Positions 41,361-41,375 of a DNA stretch of 41,375 nucleotides are shown piece by piece. Below the pieces are notes generated by a model. That model had not been told where the DNA came from. It saw only the letters and a program-made list of their open reading frames with translations, and did not search any database. This DNA is from Oscillospiraceae bacterium. Its GTDB lineage: Bacteria > Bacillota > Clostridia > Oscillospirales > Ruminococcaceae. Each line of letters opens with the position of its first letter. Position 1 is the first letter of the stretch. Made by a program: the position numbers and the translations under genes. The stretch lies in NCBI GenBank assembly GCA_021199855.1, contig JAJQHD010000030.1:13414-54788 (forward strand), in the 5' to 3' direction.

Positions 41361-41375
41361 GACATTTTGATATTG

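Overview
The window looks like chromosomal DNA of a spore-forming, anaerobic Gram-positive bacterium (class Clostridia, most like uncultured Lachnospiraceae or Oscillospiraceae relatives). The evidence is a SpoVT regulator, a CotF-like ferritin-fold spore protein behind a near-consensus forespore-type promoter, strong AGGAGG ribosome sites, several consensus sigma-A promoters with 17-nt spacers, and many proteins of typically clostridial architecture. The first ~115 bases are nearly pure C and are probably a sequencing or assembly artefact. No tRNA, rRNA, CRISPR array, IS element or replication origin was seen.

Layout. (1) 116-2072: sporulation-linked genes (CotF-like, membrane-anchored alpha/beta hydrolase, spoVT). 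(2) 2288-9372: a sulfur amino acid island, with metY on the minus strand behind a leader that encodes a tiny cysteine-rich peptide, divergent from cysK, a trans-sulfuration PLP enzyme, metE and metF. (3) 9478-12038: minus-strand operon tcdA, DUF2318 lipoprotein, and an HMA/TauE-SafE/cupredoxin fusion (metal or thiol handling). (4) 12326-14325: a graveyard of four gene fragments (ATP-grasp ligase, glutamate-cysteine ligase, class II glutamine amidotransferase of the Dug3/EgtC type, T5orf172). (5) 14344-17007: an AAA/DUF4143 ATPase and a divergent AAA_28-CYTH protein. (6) 17338-24980: a TPR-CHAT protease, a sigma-factor-like protein, a zinc-binding anti-sigma-like protein, two small unknown proteins and a secreted lipase-fold protein. 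(7) 25069-25718: Phd/RelE-type toxin-antitoxin pair. (8) 26176-31522: an operon of unknown function around a Ycf46-like AAA ATPase with two zinc-ribbon proteins, controlled by promoters embedded in palindromes and bracketed by copies of one small gene. (9) 40226-31995, minus strand: an eight-gene operon (PlsC-like acyltransferase, phosphoglucose-isomerase-like protein, SsuABC-type importer, NagB-like, NagA-like, DUF362 ferredoxin-like). (10) 40370-41308: a Fic-fold protein lacking its catalytic histidine.

How the genes fit together. The sulfur island supplies cysteine (CysK), homocysteine (MetY), interconversion (trans-sulfuration enzyme), the methyl donor (MetF) and methionine (MetE). The CHAT-sigma-zinc finger operon resembles, without any CRISPR, the logic of type III-E systems in which a TPR-CHAT protease controls a sigma-factor complex. 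The Ycf46-like operon is the second candidate undescribed system. In the last operon, the isomerase-like protein and the NagB-like protein both carry changes at key active-site positions and sit beside an importer of the sulfonate/nitrate/taurine type, which suggests a substrate other than plain GlcNAc-6-phosphate.
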